A DNA stretch of 64,000 nt from an uncultured Oscillospiraceae bacterium (lineage in GTDB: Bacteria; Bacillota; Clostridia; Oscillospirales; Oscillospiraceae). Below are positions 45,658 through 53,389 of the stretch, piece after piece. The first letter of the stretch is position 1, and every line of letters starts with the position of its first letter. The stretch is taken from positions 124,001 through 188,000 of the forward strand of contig CANQVO010000002.1 in assembly GCA_947627325.1 (NCBI GenBank), given 5' to 3'. The notes beneath the pieces were generated by a model. It had not been told where the DNA came from and did not search any database. It worked only from the letters and a program-made list of their open reading frames with translations. The position numbers and the translations under genes are program-made.

Positions 45658-47493
45658 ATGACAAAGGAATTGGAGAAGATCCTGCCCCTGGTGCAAAAGC
45701 CCGCCCGGTATACCGGCGGGGAGTACCGGGCGGTGGTGAAGGACAAGAGCCAGGTGGACTTCCGGGTGGCCTTCTGCTTCCCGGACACCTATGAGATCGG
45801 GATGTCCAACCTGGGGATGCGGATCCTCTACGGGGTGATGAACGGTCTGCCCGGGGTCTGGTGCGAGCGGGTCTTCGCCCCCTGGGGGGACATGGAGGAG
45901 CAGCTGCGCGCCCACGGCATCCCCCTCTACGGCCTGGAGAGCGGCGACCCTATGGGCGATTTTGACCTCATCGCCTTCTCCCTGGGCTACGAGATGGCCT
46001 ACACCAACGTCCTCAATATGCTGGACCTGGCCGGGATCCCCGTCCGCCGGGCGGACCGGGACGGCTCCCACCCCCTGGTGATCGCGGGGGGCACCTGCTG
46101 TTACAACCCCGAGCCCTTGAGTGATTTTATCGACGTCTTCTCCCTGGGAGAGGGGGAGGACGTGACGGTGGAGATGCTCCAGGTCTGCCGAAAGGCCAAG
46201 GCGGAGGGCTGGAGCCGGGAGGAACTGCTCCGGGCCCTGGCCCAGGTCCCGGGGCTCTACGTGCCCAGCCTGGTGGACGTGACCTACGGCCCAGACGGTA
46301 CTATCCAGTCCATGGTGCCCCGGGAGGGCGTGAAACTGCCCGTTTTGAAGCGCATCGTCTCCGACCTGAACACCTCCTATTACCCCACCCAGACCATCGT
46401 CCCCTCCACCGAGATCGTCCACGACCGGGTGATGCTGGAGGTGTTCCGGGGTTGCATCCGGGGGTGCCGGTTCTGCCAGGCGGGCTACGCCTACCGCCCC
46501 GTCCGGGCCAAGGACCCCCAGGTGCTTATCCAGCAGGGGATCGCCGCCTGTAAGGACTCGGGCTATCAGGAGATGACCCTGTCCAGCCTGTCCACCAGCG
46601 ACTACCGCCCCCTGGTGGAGCTGTGCGACGGACTGCTGGACTACTGCGCCCCCCGGGACATCGGCCTGTCCCTGCCGTCCCTGCGGGCGGACAACTTCTC
46701 CATGAGCCTGATGCAGAGGCTCCAGTCTGTTCGGAAAAGCGGCCTGACCTTCGCCCCCGAGGCGGGGACCCAGCGGCTCCGGGACGTCATCAACAAAAAC
46801 GTCACCGAAGAGGACTTAAAACAGTCCTGCCGGGTGGCCTTTTCCGGCGGCTGGTCCAGCGTCAAGCTCTACTTCATGCTGGGCCTGCCCACCGAGACAG
46901 ACGAGGACGTACTGGGCATCGCGGACCTGGCCAAAAAGGTGCTGGCCTGGGGCCGGGAGTACGGCCCCCACCAGCGCGGGGGCGTCCGGGTCACCGTCTC
47001 CACCGCCTGTTTCGTCCCCAAGCCCCACACCGCCTTTCAGTGGGAGGCCCAGGTGGACATGGAGGAGTACATGCGCCGGGTGACCCTCCTGCGGGAGAAT
47101 ATGCGGGAGCGGAACATCACCTACAACTGGCACGACCCGGACACCAGCTTTCTGGAGGCGGTCTTCTCCCGGGGGGACCGGCGGCTGGGCGCCGCGCTCT
47201 ACGAGGCGTGGCGGCAGGGGGCCAAGTTCGACGCCTGGAGCGAGTATTTTGACCTTCAACGCTGGCTGGACGCCTTCCAGACCTGCGGGCTGGACCCCCA
47301 CTTCTACGCCAACCGGGAGCGGGGGCGGGAGGAGGTCTTCCCCTGGGAGGTCACCTCCACCGGGGTGAGCCGGGCCTTCCTGGCCCGGGAGCGGAAGCGG
47401 GCCTACCAGGCCGTCATCACCCCCGACTGCCGCAAGCAGTGTTCCGGCTGTGGGGCCAACCAGTTCTGCCCGGGAGGTGTGTGCGATGCCTAA
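45658..47493 (+). CDS. TIGR03960 family B12-binding-like radical SAM protein
   Basis: 611 residues. The N-terminal domain (FRVAFCFPDTYEIGMSNLG...) resembles a cobalamin-binding fold. The radical-SAM cluster motif CxxxCxxC is GCIRGCRFC (about residues 266-273). The C-terminal tail CRKQCSGCGANQFCPGGVCD holds five Cys, possibly a second Fe-S site. Its stop overlaps the next gene by 8 nt; this pair (TIGR03960 and TIGR03936) is conserved in firmicutes, often near ribonuclease G, with unknown substrate, probably an RNA or ribosomal target. Confidence 0.9.
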   Translation: MTKELEKILPLVQKPARYTGGEYRAVVKDKSQVDFRVAFCFPDTYEIGMSNLGMRILYGVMNGLPGVWCERVFAPWGDMEEQLRAHGIPLYGLESGDPMGDFDLIAFSLGYEMAYTNVLNMLDLAGIPVRRADRDGSHPLVIAGGTCCYNPEPLSDFIDVFSLGEGEDVTVEMLQVCRKAKAEGWSREELLRALAQVPGLYVPSLVDVTYGPDGTIQSMVPREGVKLPVLKRIVSDLNTSYYPTQTIVPSTEIVHDRVMLEVFRGCIRGCRFCQAGYAYRPVRAKDPQVLIQQGIAACKDSGYQEMTLSSLSTSDYRPLVELCDGLLDYCAPRDIGLSLPSLRADNFSMSLMQRLQSVRKSGLTFAPEAGTQRLRDVINKNVTEEDLKQSCRVAFSGGWSSVKLYFMLGLPTETDEDVLGIADLAKKVLAWGREYGPHQRGGVRVTVSTACFVPKPHTAFQWEAQVDMEEYMRRVTLLRENMRERNITYNWHDPDTSFLEAVFSRGDRRLGAALYEAWRQGAKFDAWSEYFDLQRWLDAFQTCGLDPHFYANRERGREEVFPWEVTSTGVSRAFLARERKRAYQAVITPDCRKQCSGCGANQFCPGGVCDA

Positions 47494-48154
47494 GGACCGT
47501 CTGCTGTTCGTCAAGGAGGGGAGGGCCCGCTACATCTCCCACCTGGACCTGATGCGTACCTTCCAGCGGGCCTTTCTGCGCGCCGATATCCCCATCAAGC
47601 ACACCGAGGGCTTCCACCCCCACCCCTTCATCTCCATCGCCCTGCCCCTGTCCCTGGGCTTTTCCAGCCGGTGCGAGCTGTTGGAGTTCGGTCTTTTGGA
47701 GGGCACGACCCACGAGGAGGTCCCCGCCCGCCTCAACGCCGCCCTCCCCGAGGGGGTCCGGGTGCTGACGTGTTACCCGGGCCAGCGGCCCACCCGGGAG
47801 CTCCAGTGGGTTCTCTATGAGCTCCGGGTGGACCGCGCCGGCGACGCCCCGGAGCTGTGCCGGGCCTGGGGGGAACTTTTGGGGCGGGAAAGCTGGAAAG
47901 TGGAAAAACCTTCCAAAAAAGTCAAGACCGGCGCGGTGACCGTAGATATCCCAACGCTTGTAAAGGAGTTTACCTTTACGGATATCACCGAGACGGGCTG
48001 TGTCCTCCAGATCGCCCTGTCCGCCCAAAACCCCGGCCTGAACCCAAGTGTAATGGTAAACGCCTTGACAGAGGCCTGTCCCCAGTTCACCCCGGAATTT
48101 GTCCAGTATGAGCGGCTGGAGATCTTGGACAGGGATGGAAAGATCTTTCGCTAA
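47486..48154 (+). CDS. TIGR03936 (DUF2344) radical-SAM-associated protein
   Basis: 222 residues from the ATG at 47486 with GGGAGG upstream, overlapping the radical-SAM gene. The family start RLLFVKEGRARYISHLDLMR, IPIKHTEGFHPHPFISIALPL and SRCELLEFGL are clear. No own catalytic motif is visible; in other lineages this domain is fused to the radical-SAM partner. Presumably helps bind its substrate. Confidence 0.88.
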   Translation: MPKDRLLFVKEGRARYISHLDLMRTFQRAFLRADIPIKHTEGFHPHPFISIALPLSLGFSSRCELLEFGLLEGTTHEEVPARLNAALPEGVRVLTCYPGQRPTRELQWVLYELRVDRAGDAPELCRAWGELLGRESWKVEKPSKKVKTGAVTVDIPTLVKEFTFTDITETGCVLQIALSAQNPGLNPSVMVNALTEACPQFTPEFVQYERLEILDRDGKIFR

Positions 48155-48160
48155 AAAAGT

Positions 48161-48201
48161 TTGTTAAAAAGTTTGACAACTTTCGCCGGGCGCGGTACAC
48201 T
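48161..48201 (+). promoter_or_regulatory. rex promoter with a Rex-box-like element
   Basis: TTGACA (48173-48178), 17 bp, TACACT (48196-48201). Just upstream and overlapping the -35, TTGTTAA (48161-48167) and TTGACAA (48173-48179) form an imperfect inverted repeat with a 5-bp gap, near the Rex consensus TTGTTAA-N4-TTAACAA. Autoregulation is plausible. Confidence 0.6.
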
Positions 48202-48240
48202 ACAATCATACTCGGCAAGGAAAAGAAGTGCTTCGCGAAG

Positions 48241-48867
48241 ATGAAGAGAGAGAAAGTATCCACCGCCGTCATTCGCCGCCTGCCTCGGTACTATCGCAAC
48301 TTGGAGGAGTTGAGTCAGGCGGGGACGGTGCGTATCTCCTCCAAGGCCCTCAGCGCCTCCATGGGCATCACCGCCTCCCAGATCCGCCAGGACCTGTCCT
48401 GCTTTGGGGAGTTCGGGCTCCAGGGCTACGGCTACAACGTGGAGAATCTCCGCCGGGAGATCGGGGAGATACTGGGCGTGGGCCGGGGCCACCGGGCCAT
48501 TTTGCTGGGCGCGGGGAACCTGGGCCGGGCGCTGATGGAGAACTTCCGCTTTGACCGCTGCGGCTTTTCCCTGGAGGCCGCCTTTGACACGGACCCGGCC
48601 CTGATCGGGACGGAGCTGGCGGGCGTCCAGGTGCTGGACGTGGCGGAGCTGGAGACGTACTTAGCGGCCCACGGGGCCGACGTGGCGGTGCTGACCGTCC
48701 CCGGTCCGGCGGCCCAGGCCCTGGCCCGGCGGCTGGCCCAGGCCGGGGTGGGCGGTGTCTGGAACTTTACCAACATGGAGCTGGACGTGCCCGGCCCCAC
48801 GGCGGTGGAGAACGTACACTTTGCCGACAGCCTCTTGACCTTGAGCTATATGATCTCGAAAGGATAG
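48241..48867 (+). CDS. rex: Redox-sensing transcriptional repressor Rex
   Basis: 208 residues: N-terminal winged helix (STAVIRRLPRYYRNLEELSQ, ISSKALSASMGITASQIRQDLSCFG), then a Rossmann domain (LLGAGNLGRALM, about 96-107) that binds NADH/NAD+, and a C-terminal swapped helix. It represses fermentation and electron-transport genes when NAD+ is high. Single-gene start after the radical-SAM pair; the SLH gene follows by 3 nt and may be co-transcribed. Confidence 0.95.
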   Translation: MKREKVSTAVIRRLPRYYRNLEELSQAGTVRISSKALSASMGITASQIRQDLSCFGEFGLQGYGYNVENLRREIGEILGVGRGHRAILLGAGNLGRALMENFRFDRCGFSLEAAFDTDPALIGTELAGVQVLDVAELETYLAAHGADVAVLTVPGPAAQALARRLAQAGVGGVWNFTNMELDVPGPTAVENVHFADSLLTLSYMISKG

Positions 48868-48870
48868 CGG

Positions 48871-49965
48871 ATGATGATGAAGCGTCGTTTGACAGCGGCT
48901 CTGGCCGCGGTGGTGTGTTTGGGCGCAGGGATCGCGGTGGCGGTGGGGAGCGTGAGCGACGAGGCCATGATCGCCCAGAGCTACTACGAGGACACCTACC
49001 TGCCCGCCCTGACCGAAAACCTGCGCCAGCGGGCGGAAAAGGGAACGCAGTCCACCTATGAGCGGGCCGAGAAAGACCTGACAGAGCGCAACCAGGCGCG
49101 GCTGGACCAGATCCAGGCGCTGGCCGGGGAGAAGACCGCCTTTACCTCCGTGCAGTTGGCCGAGGGGGATGCGTTGTCCCTGGAACAGGGGAGCGCCATC
49201 CTCCTGGAGCGCGGCGCGGGCCGACTGACCGCCGGGGCCCTGGCCGATGTGACGGAGGGCGTGATGGTGGAGGCGGGGCAGGCGCTGGCCCCCGCCCACC
49301 GCTATGTGGCGGTGGCGGAGAGCGGCGCTGTCGTGTGCCAGACCGCCCCCGGCAGCGCGGGCTTCCAGGGCGGGGCGGAGGTAAACCAGGGCGCGGGCCT
49401 GGCCCTGCCCTTTACGGACGTGCCCGAGGGGCAGTGGTATCACGACGCGGTGGCCTTTGTCTACCGCCGGGGCTACTTTGCCGGCACCGGGGCGGATACC
49501 TTCTCCCCCAACGCGCCCATGGACCGGGCCATGGTGGCCACGGTGCTCCACCGGATCTCCGGGGGGGAGGCCGTGGCCGAGCCGGCCACCTTCTCCGACG
49601 TGCCCGCCGGGCAGTGGTACTCCAACGGCATCGCCTGGGCCGCCGCCAAGGGCGTGGTCAACGGCATGGGGGAGGGGCTTTACGCCCCCACGGCCTCGGT
49701 GACCCGGGAACAGCTGGTGACCATGCTCTACCGCTACCAAAAGGACTATCTGCGCGCCGCCGTGACCGCCGGCGGGGACCTGGCCGCCTTCTCCGACGGC
49801 GACCGCGTCTCCGACTGGGCCCGGGAGGCCATGTCCTGGGCGGTGGGGGAGGGCCTTGTCCAGGGCCGGGACAGCGGGGCGCTGGACCCCGCCGGGACCG
49901 CCACCCGGGCGGAGGTGGCCGCCATCCTCCAGCGGTTTTCCCAGGGCCTTTCCGCCGGGGCGTAA
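48871..49965 (+). CDS. S-layer homology (SLH) domain protein
   Basis: 364 residues. Signal peptide with a basic start and hydrophobic core (LTAALAAVVCLGAGIAVA), a Gln/Glu-rich helical region (about 30-90), then three SLH repeats at roughly 180-225, 238-290 and 305-355 (FTDVPEGQWYHDAVAFVY..., FSDVPAGQWYSNGIAWAAAKGVVNG, FSDGDRVSDWAREAMSWAVGEGLV), each ending with TRAE/TREQ-like motif. SLH domains bind pyruvylated cell-wall polymers, so the protein is surface-anchored. Follows rex by 3 nt. Confidence 0.9.
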   Translation: MMMKRRLTAALAAVVCLGAGIAVAVGSVSDEAMIAQSYYEDTYLPALTENLRQRAEKGTQSTYERAEKDLTERNQARLDQIQALAGEKTAFTSVQLAEGDALSLEQGSAILLERGAGRLTAGALADVTEGVMVEAGQALAPAHRYVAVAESGAVVCQTAPGSAGFQGGAEVNQGAGLALPFTDVPEGQWYHDAVAFVYRRGYFAGTGADTFSPNAPMDRAMVATVLHRISGGEAVAEPATFSDVPAGQWYSNGIAWAAAKGVVNGMGEGLYAPTASVTREQLVTMLYRYQKDYLRAAVTAGGDLAAFSDGDRVSDWAREAMSWAVGEGLVQGRDSGALDPAGTATRAEVAAILQRFSQGLSAGA

Positions 49966-49983
49966 CCGAAGCGGGACCTCCGC

Positions 49984-50025
49984 ATAAGATGGATTGAGCC
50001 GGTCATGGACCGGGCTCCATCTTAT
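49984..50025 (+). other. Strong stem-loop upstream of the Cys-rich miniprotein
   Basis: ATAAGATGG ... GAGCC-GGTC / GACC-G-GGCTC-CATCTTAT pairs over 18 bp with one 3-nt and one 1-nt bulge and a 3-nt loop. It ends 2 nt before the AGGGAGG of the small gene. No T tract follows, so it is either a leader structure or a weak terminator of the SLH gene. Confidence 0.6.
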
Positions 50026-50042
50026 CAGGGAGGTACTTCACT

Positions 50043-50186
50043 ATGTGTTGCAACAACGGGTGTGGCGGCAGCGGCTGCCTTTGGATCATCATCATCCTCA
50101 TCGTCCTCTTCGCCTGCGGCGGGTGGGGCGGCTGTGGCTGCGGCTGCAACAATGGCTGTGGCTGCAACAACGGCTGCGGCTGCTAA
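50043..50186 (+). CDS. 47-residue Cys/Gly-rich membrane miniprotein, unrecognised
   Basis: ATG at 50043 with AGGGAGG 9 nt upstream; stop TAA at 50184. It is below the length most gene finders accept. The protein has MCCNNGCGGSGC, then a hydrophobic span LWIIIILIVLFA (about 13-24), then CGGWGG and a CGC-NNG repeat tail. Twelve of 47 residues are Cys and about a third Gly; there are six Asn and no Lys, Arg, Asp or Glu. It resembles no family I can name firmly; sporulation YjcZ-like miniproteins share the Gly-rich/hydrophobic layout but not the Cys. Metal binding, spore-coat crosslinking or a RiPP-like role are open. Confidence 0.75.
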   Translation: MCCNNGCGGSGCLWIIIILIVLFACGGWGGCGCGCNNGCGCNNGCGC

Positions 50187-50204
50187 GGCACAGCGCACAT
50201 AAGC

Positions 50205-50233
50205 GTCGGCGCGGGAGAAACTCCCGCGCCGAC
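50205..50233. other. Perfect 13-bp hairpin after the miniprotein gene
   Basis: GTCGGCGCGGGAG / CTCCCGCGCCGAC with AAA loop; no T tract. Confidence 0.7.
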
Positions 50234-50246
50234 TCGCGAAAAAGCG

Positions 50247-50266
50247 GGCGCCCCCGCCGGGGCGCC
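50247..50266. other. Second GC hairpin in the same gap
   Basis: GGCGCCCC / GGGGCGCC with CGCC loop. Confidence 0.55.
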
Positions 50267-50294
50267 GTGAGAAGGTTCGATCCCATATACGCGA

Positions 50295-50330
50295 AGACGG
50301 CATGGCCCCAGGCCATGCCGTCTCTTGTTT
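50295..50330 (+). terminator. Terminator downstream of the miniprotein
   Basis: AGACGGCATGGCC / GGCCATGCCGTCT, CCA loop, then CTTGTTTT. The region 50187-50419 otherwise holds no gene: it carries this and the two hairpins above, plus a weak AGCGG/CCGCT hairpin with TTTTT on the minus strand near 50380-50400 that may end the dap operon. Confidence 0.8.
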
Positions 50331-50419
50331 TGTCCGCCGGTCTGGCGGAAGACCGCTGTCAAGGGAGAGGCCCTGTTTCAAAAACAGCGGAGGGCCGCTT
50401 TTCACCCCGCGGGGCGGGG

Positions 50420-51184
50420 TCACAGGGCGGCCAGCACGTCCGCCATGGTGTAGAGCCCGGGGGCGTCCACCCCGGCCATGAACGCCGCGGCCCGCAGAGC
50501 GCCCCGGGCGAAGACCTCCCGGGAGGCGGCGTGGTGGTGGAGCTCCACCACCTCCTGCTCCCCGGCGAAGATCACCTCGTGGTCCCCCACGATGGTGCCG
50601 CCCCGGACGGCGGAGATGCCGATCTCGGCGTGGTCCCGGGCCTTGCGGACGCTGTGGCGGTCGTAGACGTACTCCGGCTGGAAGGGAAGGCCCTCCTTGG
50701 CCGCGTCGGCCAGCATGAGGGCGGTGCCGCTGGGGGCGTCCACCTTCTTGTTGTGGTGGCGCTCCACGATCTCCACGTCAAAGTCCTCCCCCAGCACCTG
50801 GGCCGCCCGCCGGGTCAGCTCCAGCAGGAGGTTGACTCCGATGGACAGGTTGGCGGAGCGGAAGATGGGGACGGCCTTAGCGGCGGCCTCGATCTGCTCC
50901 AACTGCTCGGGGCTGTACCCGGTGGAGGCCAGCACCAGGGGGATGGACCTGGCCCTGGCCCAGGTCAGCAGAGCGCCCAGGGCGGCGGGGGCGGAGAAGT
51001 CCACCAGCACGTCCGCCTCCACGGCGCACTCCTCCGGGGTGGGGAAGACGGGGTAGGGGGTGGCGGCGGCGCTGCCCACGGGGTCGATGCCCGCTGCGAT
51101 GGTCAGCCGCTCGTGGCCCTCGCACAGCTCGGTGATGACCCGGCCCATGCGGCCCAGGCAGCCCGAGAGAATGATCCTTGTCAT
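50420..51184 (-). CDS. dapB: 4-hydroxy-tetrahydrodipicolinate reductase
   Basis: 254 residues. NAD(P)H-binding LSGCLGRMGR at the N-terminus (about 6-15), the VLVDFSAPAA stretch, and the catalytic ERHHNKKVDAPSGTA motif (His and Lys, about 140-154) with a downstream RGGTIVGDHEV. Third gene of asd-dapA-dapB (18-nt gap), lysine/diaminopimelate and spore dipicolinate precursor pathway. No lysine riboswitch is evident upstream of the operon. Confidence 0.96.
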   Translation of the reverse strand: MTRIILSGCLGRMGRVITELCEGHERLTIAAGIDPVGSAAATPYPVFPTPEECAVEADVLVDFSAPAALGALLTWARARSIPLVLASTGYSPEQLEQIEAAAKAVPIFRSANLSIGVNLLLELTRRAAQVLGEDFDVEIVERHHNKKVDAPSGTALMLADAAKEGLPFQPEYVYDRHSVRKARDHAEIGISAVRGGTIVGDHEVIFAGEQEVVELHHHAASREVFARGALRAAAFMAGVDAPGLYTMADVLAAL

Positions 51185-51202
51185 CGGTATATCCTTCCTC
51201 GC

Positions 51203-52090
51203 TTAGAGCAGGCCCACCCGCTTCATCGCGGCCTTCAGGACCTCCAGATTCTTCTCCGAGATCTCGCACAGGGGCAGGCGCAGGGGCCCGGCCTCCTTGC
51301 CCATCAGGTCCAGCGCGGCCTTGACGGGGATGGGGTTGACCTCCACAAAGAGGGCGTCGATGAGCTCCATGTACTCCAACTGGAGCTTGGAGGCCTCCAT
51401 GAAGCGGTCCTCCAGGCAGAGGTGGGACATCTTGACCATGACCTCGGGGGCGATGTTGGCGGCCACCGAGATGACCCCCTTGGCCCCCAGGCTCATCATG
51501 GGCACCACCTGGTCGTCGTTGCCAGACCAGACGTAGAAGTCCTCCGGGCAGATGGACCGGGTGTGGGCCAGCAGAGAGAAGTTGCCGGAGGCCTCCTTGA
51601 CCCCGTTGATCTTGGGGTTGCCCGCCAGGACCTGATAGGTCTCCGCGGCGATGGAGACCCCGGTGCGGCTGGGCACGTTGTAGAGGATCATGGGGATGTC
51701 GATGCGGTCGGCGATGTATTCATAGTGGCGGATCAGGCCGGTCTGAGAGGCCTTGTTGTAGTACGGGGTCACCAACAGCACCGCGTCCGCGCCGGAGTCC
51801 TGGGCGTGCTGGGAGAGGTAGACGGCGGCGGAGGTGTCGTTGCTCCCCGCCCCGGCCACCACCTTGACCCGGTGATCCACCTTCTTTACCCCGTACTCCA
51901 CCACGGCGATGTGCTCGCGGATGGAGAGGGTGGAGGTCTCGCCGGTGGTGCCGCAGATGCAAAGGGCGTCCACGCCCCCGGCGATCTGATCCTCGATCAG
52001 ACGGCCCAGGGCGTCGAAGTTCACCGCGCCGTTTTGGTCAAAGGGGGTGACGATGGCGGTGCAGGTCCCGGTAAAGACAGGCTCACGCAT
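51203..52090 (-). CDS. dapA: 4-hydroxy-tetrahydrodipicolinate synthase
   Basis: 295 residues. Condenses pyruvate with aspartate semialdehyde. The N-terminal CTAIVTPF, CGTTGETSTL (about 47-56), catalytic Tyr in MILYNVPSRTG (about 134-144) and Schiff-base Lys in NGVKEASG (about 160-167) are intact. Product also feeds spore dipicolinate in sporulators. Gap of 32 nt from asd. Confidence 0.96.
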   Translation of the reverse strand: MREPVFTGTCTAIVTPFDQNGAVNFDALGRLIEDQIAGGVDALCICGTTGETSTLSIREHIAVVEYGVKKVDHRVKVVAGAGSNDTSAAVYLSQHAQDSGADAVLLVTPYYNKASQTGLIRHYEYIADRIDIPMILYNVPSRTGVSIAAETYQVLAGNPKINGVKEASGNFSLLAHTRSICPEDFYVWSGNDDQVVPMMSLGAKGVISVAANIAPEVMVKMSHLCLEDRFMEASKLQLEYMELIDALFVEVNPIPVKAALDLMGKEAGPLRLPLCEISEKNLEVLKAAMKRVGLL

Positions 52091-52122
52091 GGGAAACAGA
52101 CTCCTTTCTCAACGGATGAAAC

Positions 52123-53211
52123 TCAAGCCTTGTGGTCGATGTAGCCCTCGGCGCAGAGGAGCTCGGCCAGCAGAACGCCGCCGCCGGCGGCTCCCCGGAG
52201 GGTATTGTGGGACAGGGAGACGAACTTGTAGTCGTACTGGGTGTCGGGCCGGAGACGGCCCACGCTGACGGCCATGCCGCCCTCCAGGTCCCGGTCCAGG
52301 CGGGCCTGGGGCCGGTCGGGCTCTTCGAAGTAGTGGATGAACTGCTTGGGGGCGGTGGGCAGCTCCAGCTCCTGGGCCCGGCCCTTGAAGGAGGCCCAAA
52401 TGGCCTTCATCTCGTCTTCCGTGGGCTTTTTCTCAAAGCTGACGAAGACGGCGGCGGTGTGGCCGTTGGAGACGGGCACCCGCAGGCACTGGGCGGTGAT
52501 GGCGGGGGAGGCGGCGGCCTTGATGACGCCGTTTTCCACCGTGCCCCATACCTTCAGGGGCTCCTGCTCGCTCTTCTCCTCCTCGCCGCCGATGTAGGGG
52601 ATCAGATTATCCACCATCTCCGGCCAGGTCTGGAAGGTCTTGCCCGCCCCGGAGATGGCCTGGTAGGTGCAGGCCAGGATCCTGGTGATGCCGAACTGGC
52701 GCAGGGGGGAGAGGGCGGGGACGTAGCTCTGGATGGAGCAGTTGGACTTGACGGCGATGAAGCCCCGCTGGGTGCCCAGGCGCTTGCGCTGGGCGGGGAT
52801 GACCTGGATGTGCTCGGGGTTGACCTCGGGGATGACCATGGGCACGTCCTCAGTCCAGCGGTGGGCGGAGTTGTTGGAGATCACCGGGCACTCCGCCTTG
52901 GCGTACCGCTCCTCCAGCGCCCGGATCTCGTCCTTTTTCATGTCCACGGCGCAGAAGATGAAGTCCACCTGGGCGGCGATCTTCTCCACGTCCTCCGTGG
53001 CGTTGAGGACGATCAGGTCCTTGGCCTCCGGGGGGATGGGCACGTCCATGGCCCACTTGGTCCCCACCGCGTCCTCATAGCGCTTCCCGGCGGAGCGGGC
53101 GGAGGCCGCCACCACCTTCAGCTCAAACCAGGGGTGGCCGGAGAGCAGGGTGAGAAACCGCTGGCCCACCATGCCGGTGGCGCCCACCACGCCTACTTGG
53201 TACTTTTTCAT
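52123..53211 (-). CDS. asd: Aspartate-semialdehyde dehydrogenase
   Basis: 362 residues. NADP-binding VGVVGATGMVGQRFL at residues 7-21, catalytic Cys in AVKSNCSIQ (about 155-163), His in VPVSNGHTAAVFV (about 245-257). The length and sequence are of the archaeal/fungal-type ASADH, longer than the common bacterial 330-residue form. First gene of asd-dapA-dapB, read from a divergent promoter region shared with the SpoIID-like gene; leader of about 115 nt. Confidence 0.94.
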   Translation of the reverse strand: MKKYQVGVVGATGMVGQRFLTLLSGHPWFELKVVAASARSAGKRYEDAVGTKWAMDVPIPPEAKDLIVLNATEDVEKIAAQVDFIFCAVDMKKDEIRALEERYAKAECPVISNNSAHRWTEDVPMVIPEVNPEHIQVIPAQRKRLGTQRGFIAVKSNCSIQSYVPALSPLRQFGITRILACTYQAISGAGKTFQTWPEMVDNLIPYIGGEEEKSEQEPLKVWGTVENGVIKAAASPAITAQCLRVPVSNGHTAAVFVSFEKKPTEDEMKAIWASFKGRAQELELPTAPKQFIHYFEEPDRPQARLDRDLEGGMAVSVGRLRPDTQYDYKFVSLSHNTLRGAAGGGVLLAELLCAEGYIDHKA

Positions 53212-53281
53212 ATTATGTCCTCCCTTGCGATCCTATGGTATTTGAGGAAAATCATTTCCATGGCGGATTTGCAAAAAAGCG

Positions 53282-53310
53282 TTGAAAATGGTCGAGCCGT
53301 CCAGTATAAT
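53282..53310 (+). promoter_or_regulatory. Sigma-A promoter of the SpoIID-like gene
   Basis: TTGAAA (53282-53287), 17 bp, TATAAT (53305-53310). Confidence 0.75.
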
Positions 53311-53331
53311 AGAGTCCGCACATTAAATTTT

Positions 53332-53360
53332 ATGTTAGCACACTCTGAGAACCGTGTCAA
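53332..53360 (-). promoter_or_regulatory. Sigma-A promoter of asd-dapA-dapB
   Basis: Minus strand TTGACA (53355-53360), 17 bp, TAACAT (53332-53337). It faces the SpoIID-like promoter, so the two transcripts overlap at their 5' ends by tens of nucleotides and may interfere. Confidence 0.6.
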
Positions 53361-53389
53361 TTTTTCTTTGGTACAGATTGGAGCCCATT

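Noticed and set aside
50187..50419. CRISPR-like hairpin array
   Set aside because: The stems differ in sequence; no repeated unit or spacer pattern, and no cas genes.
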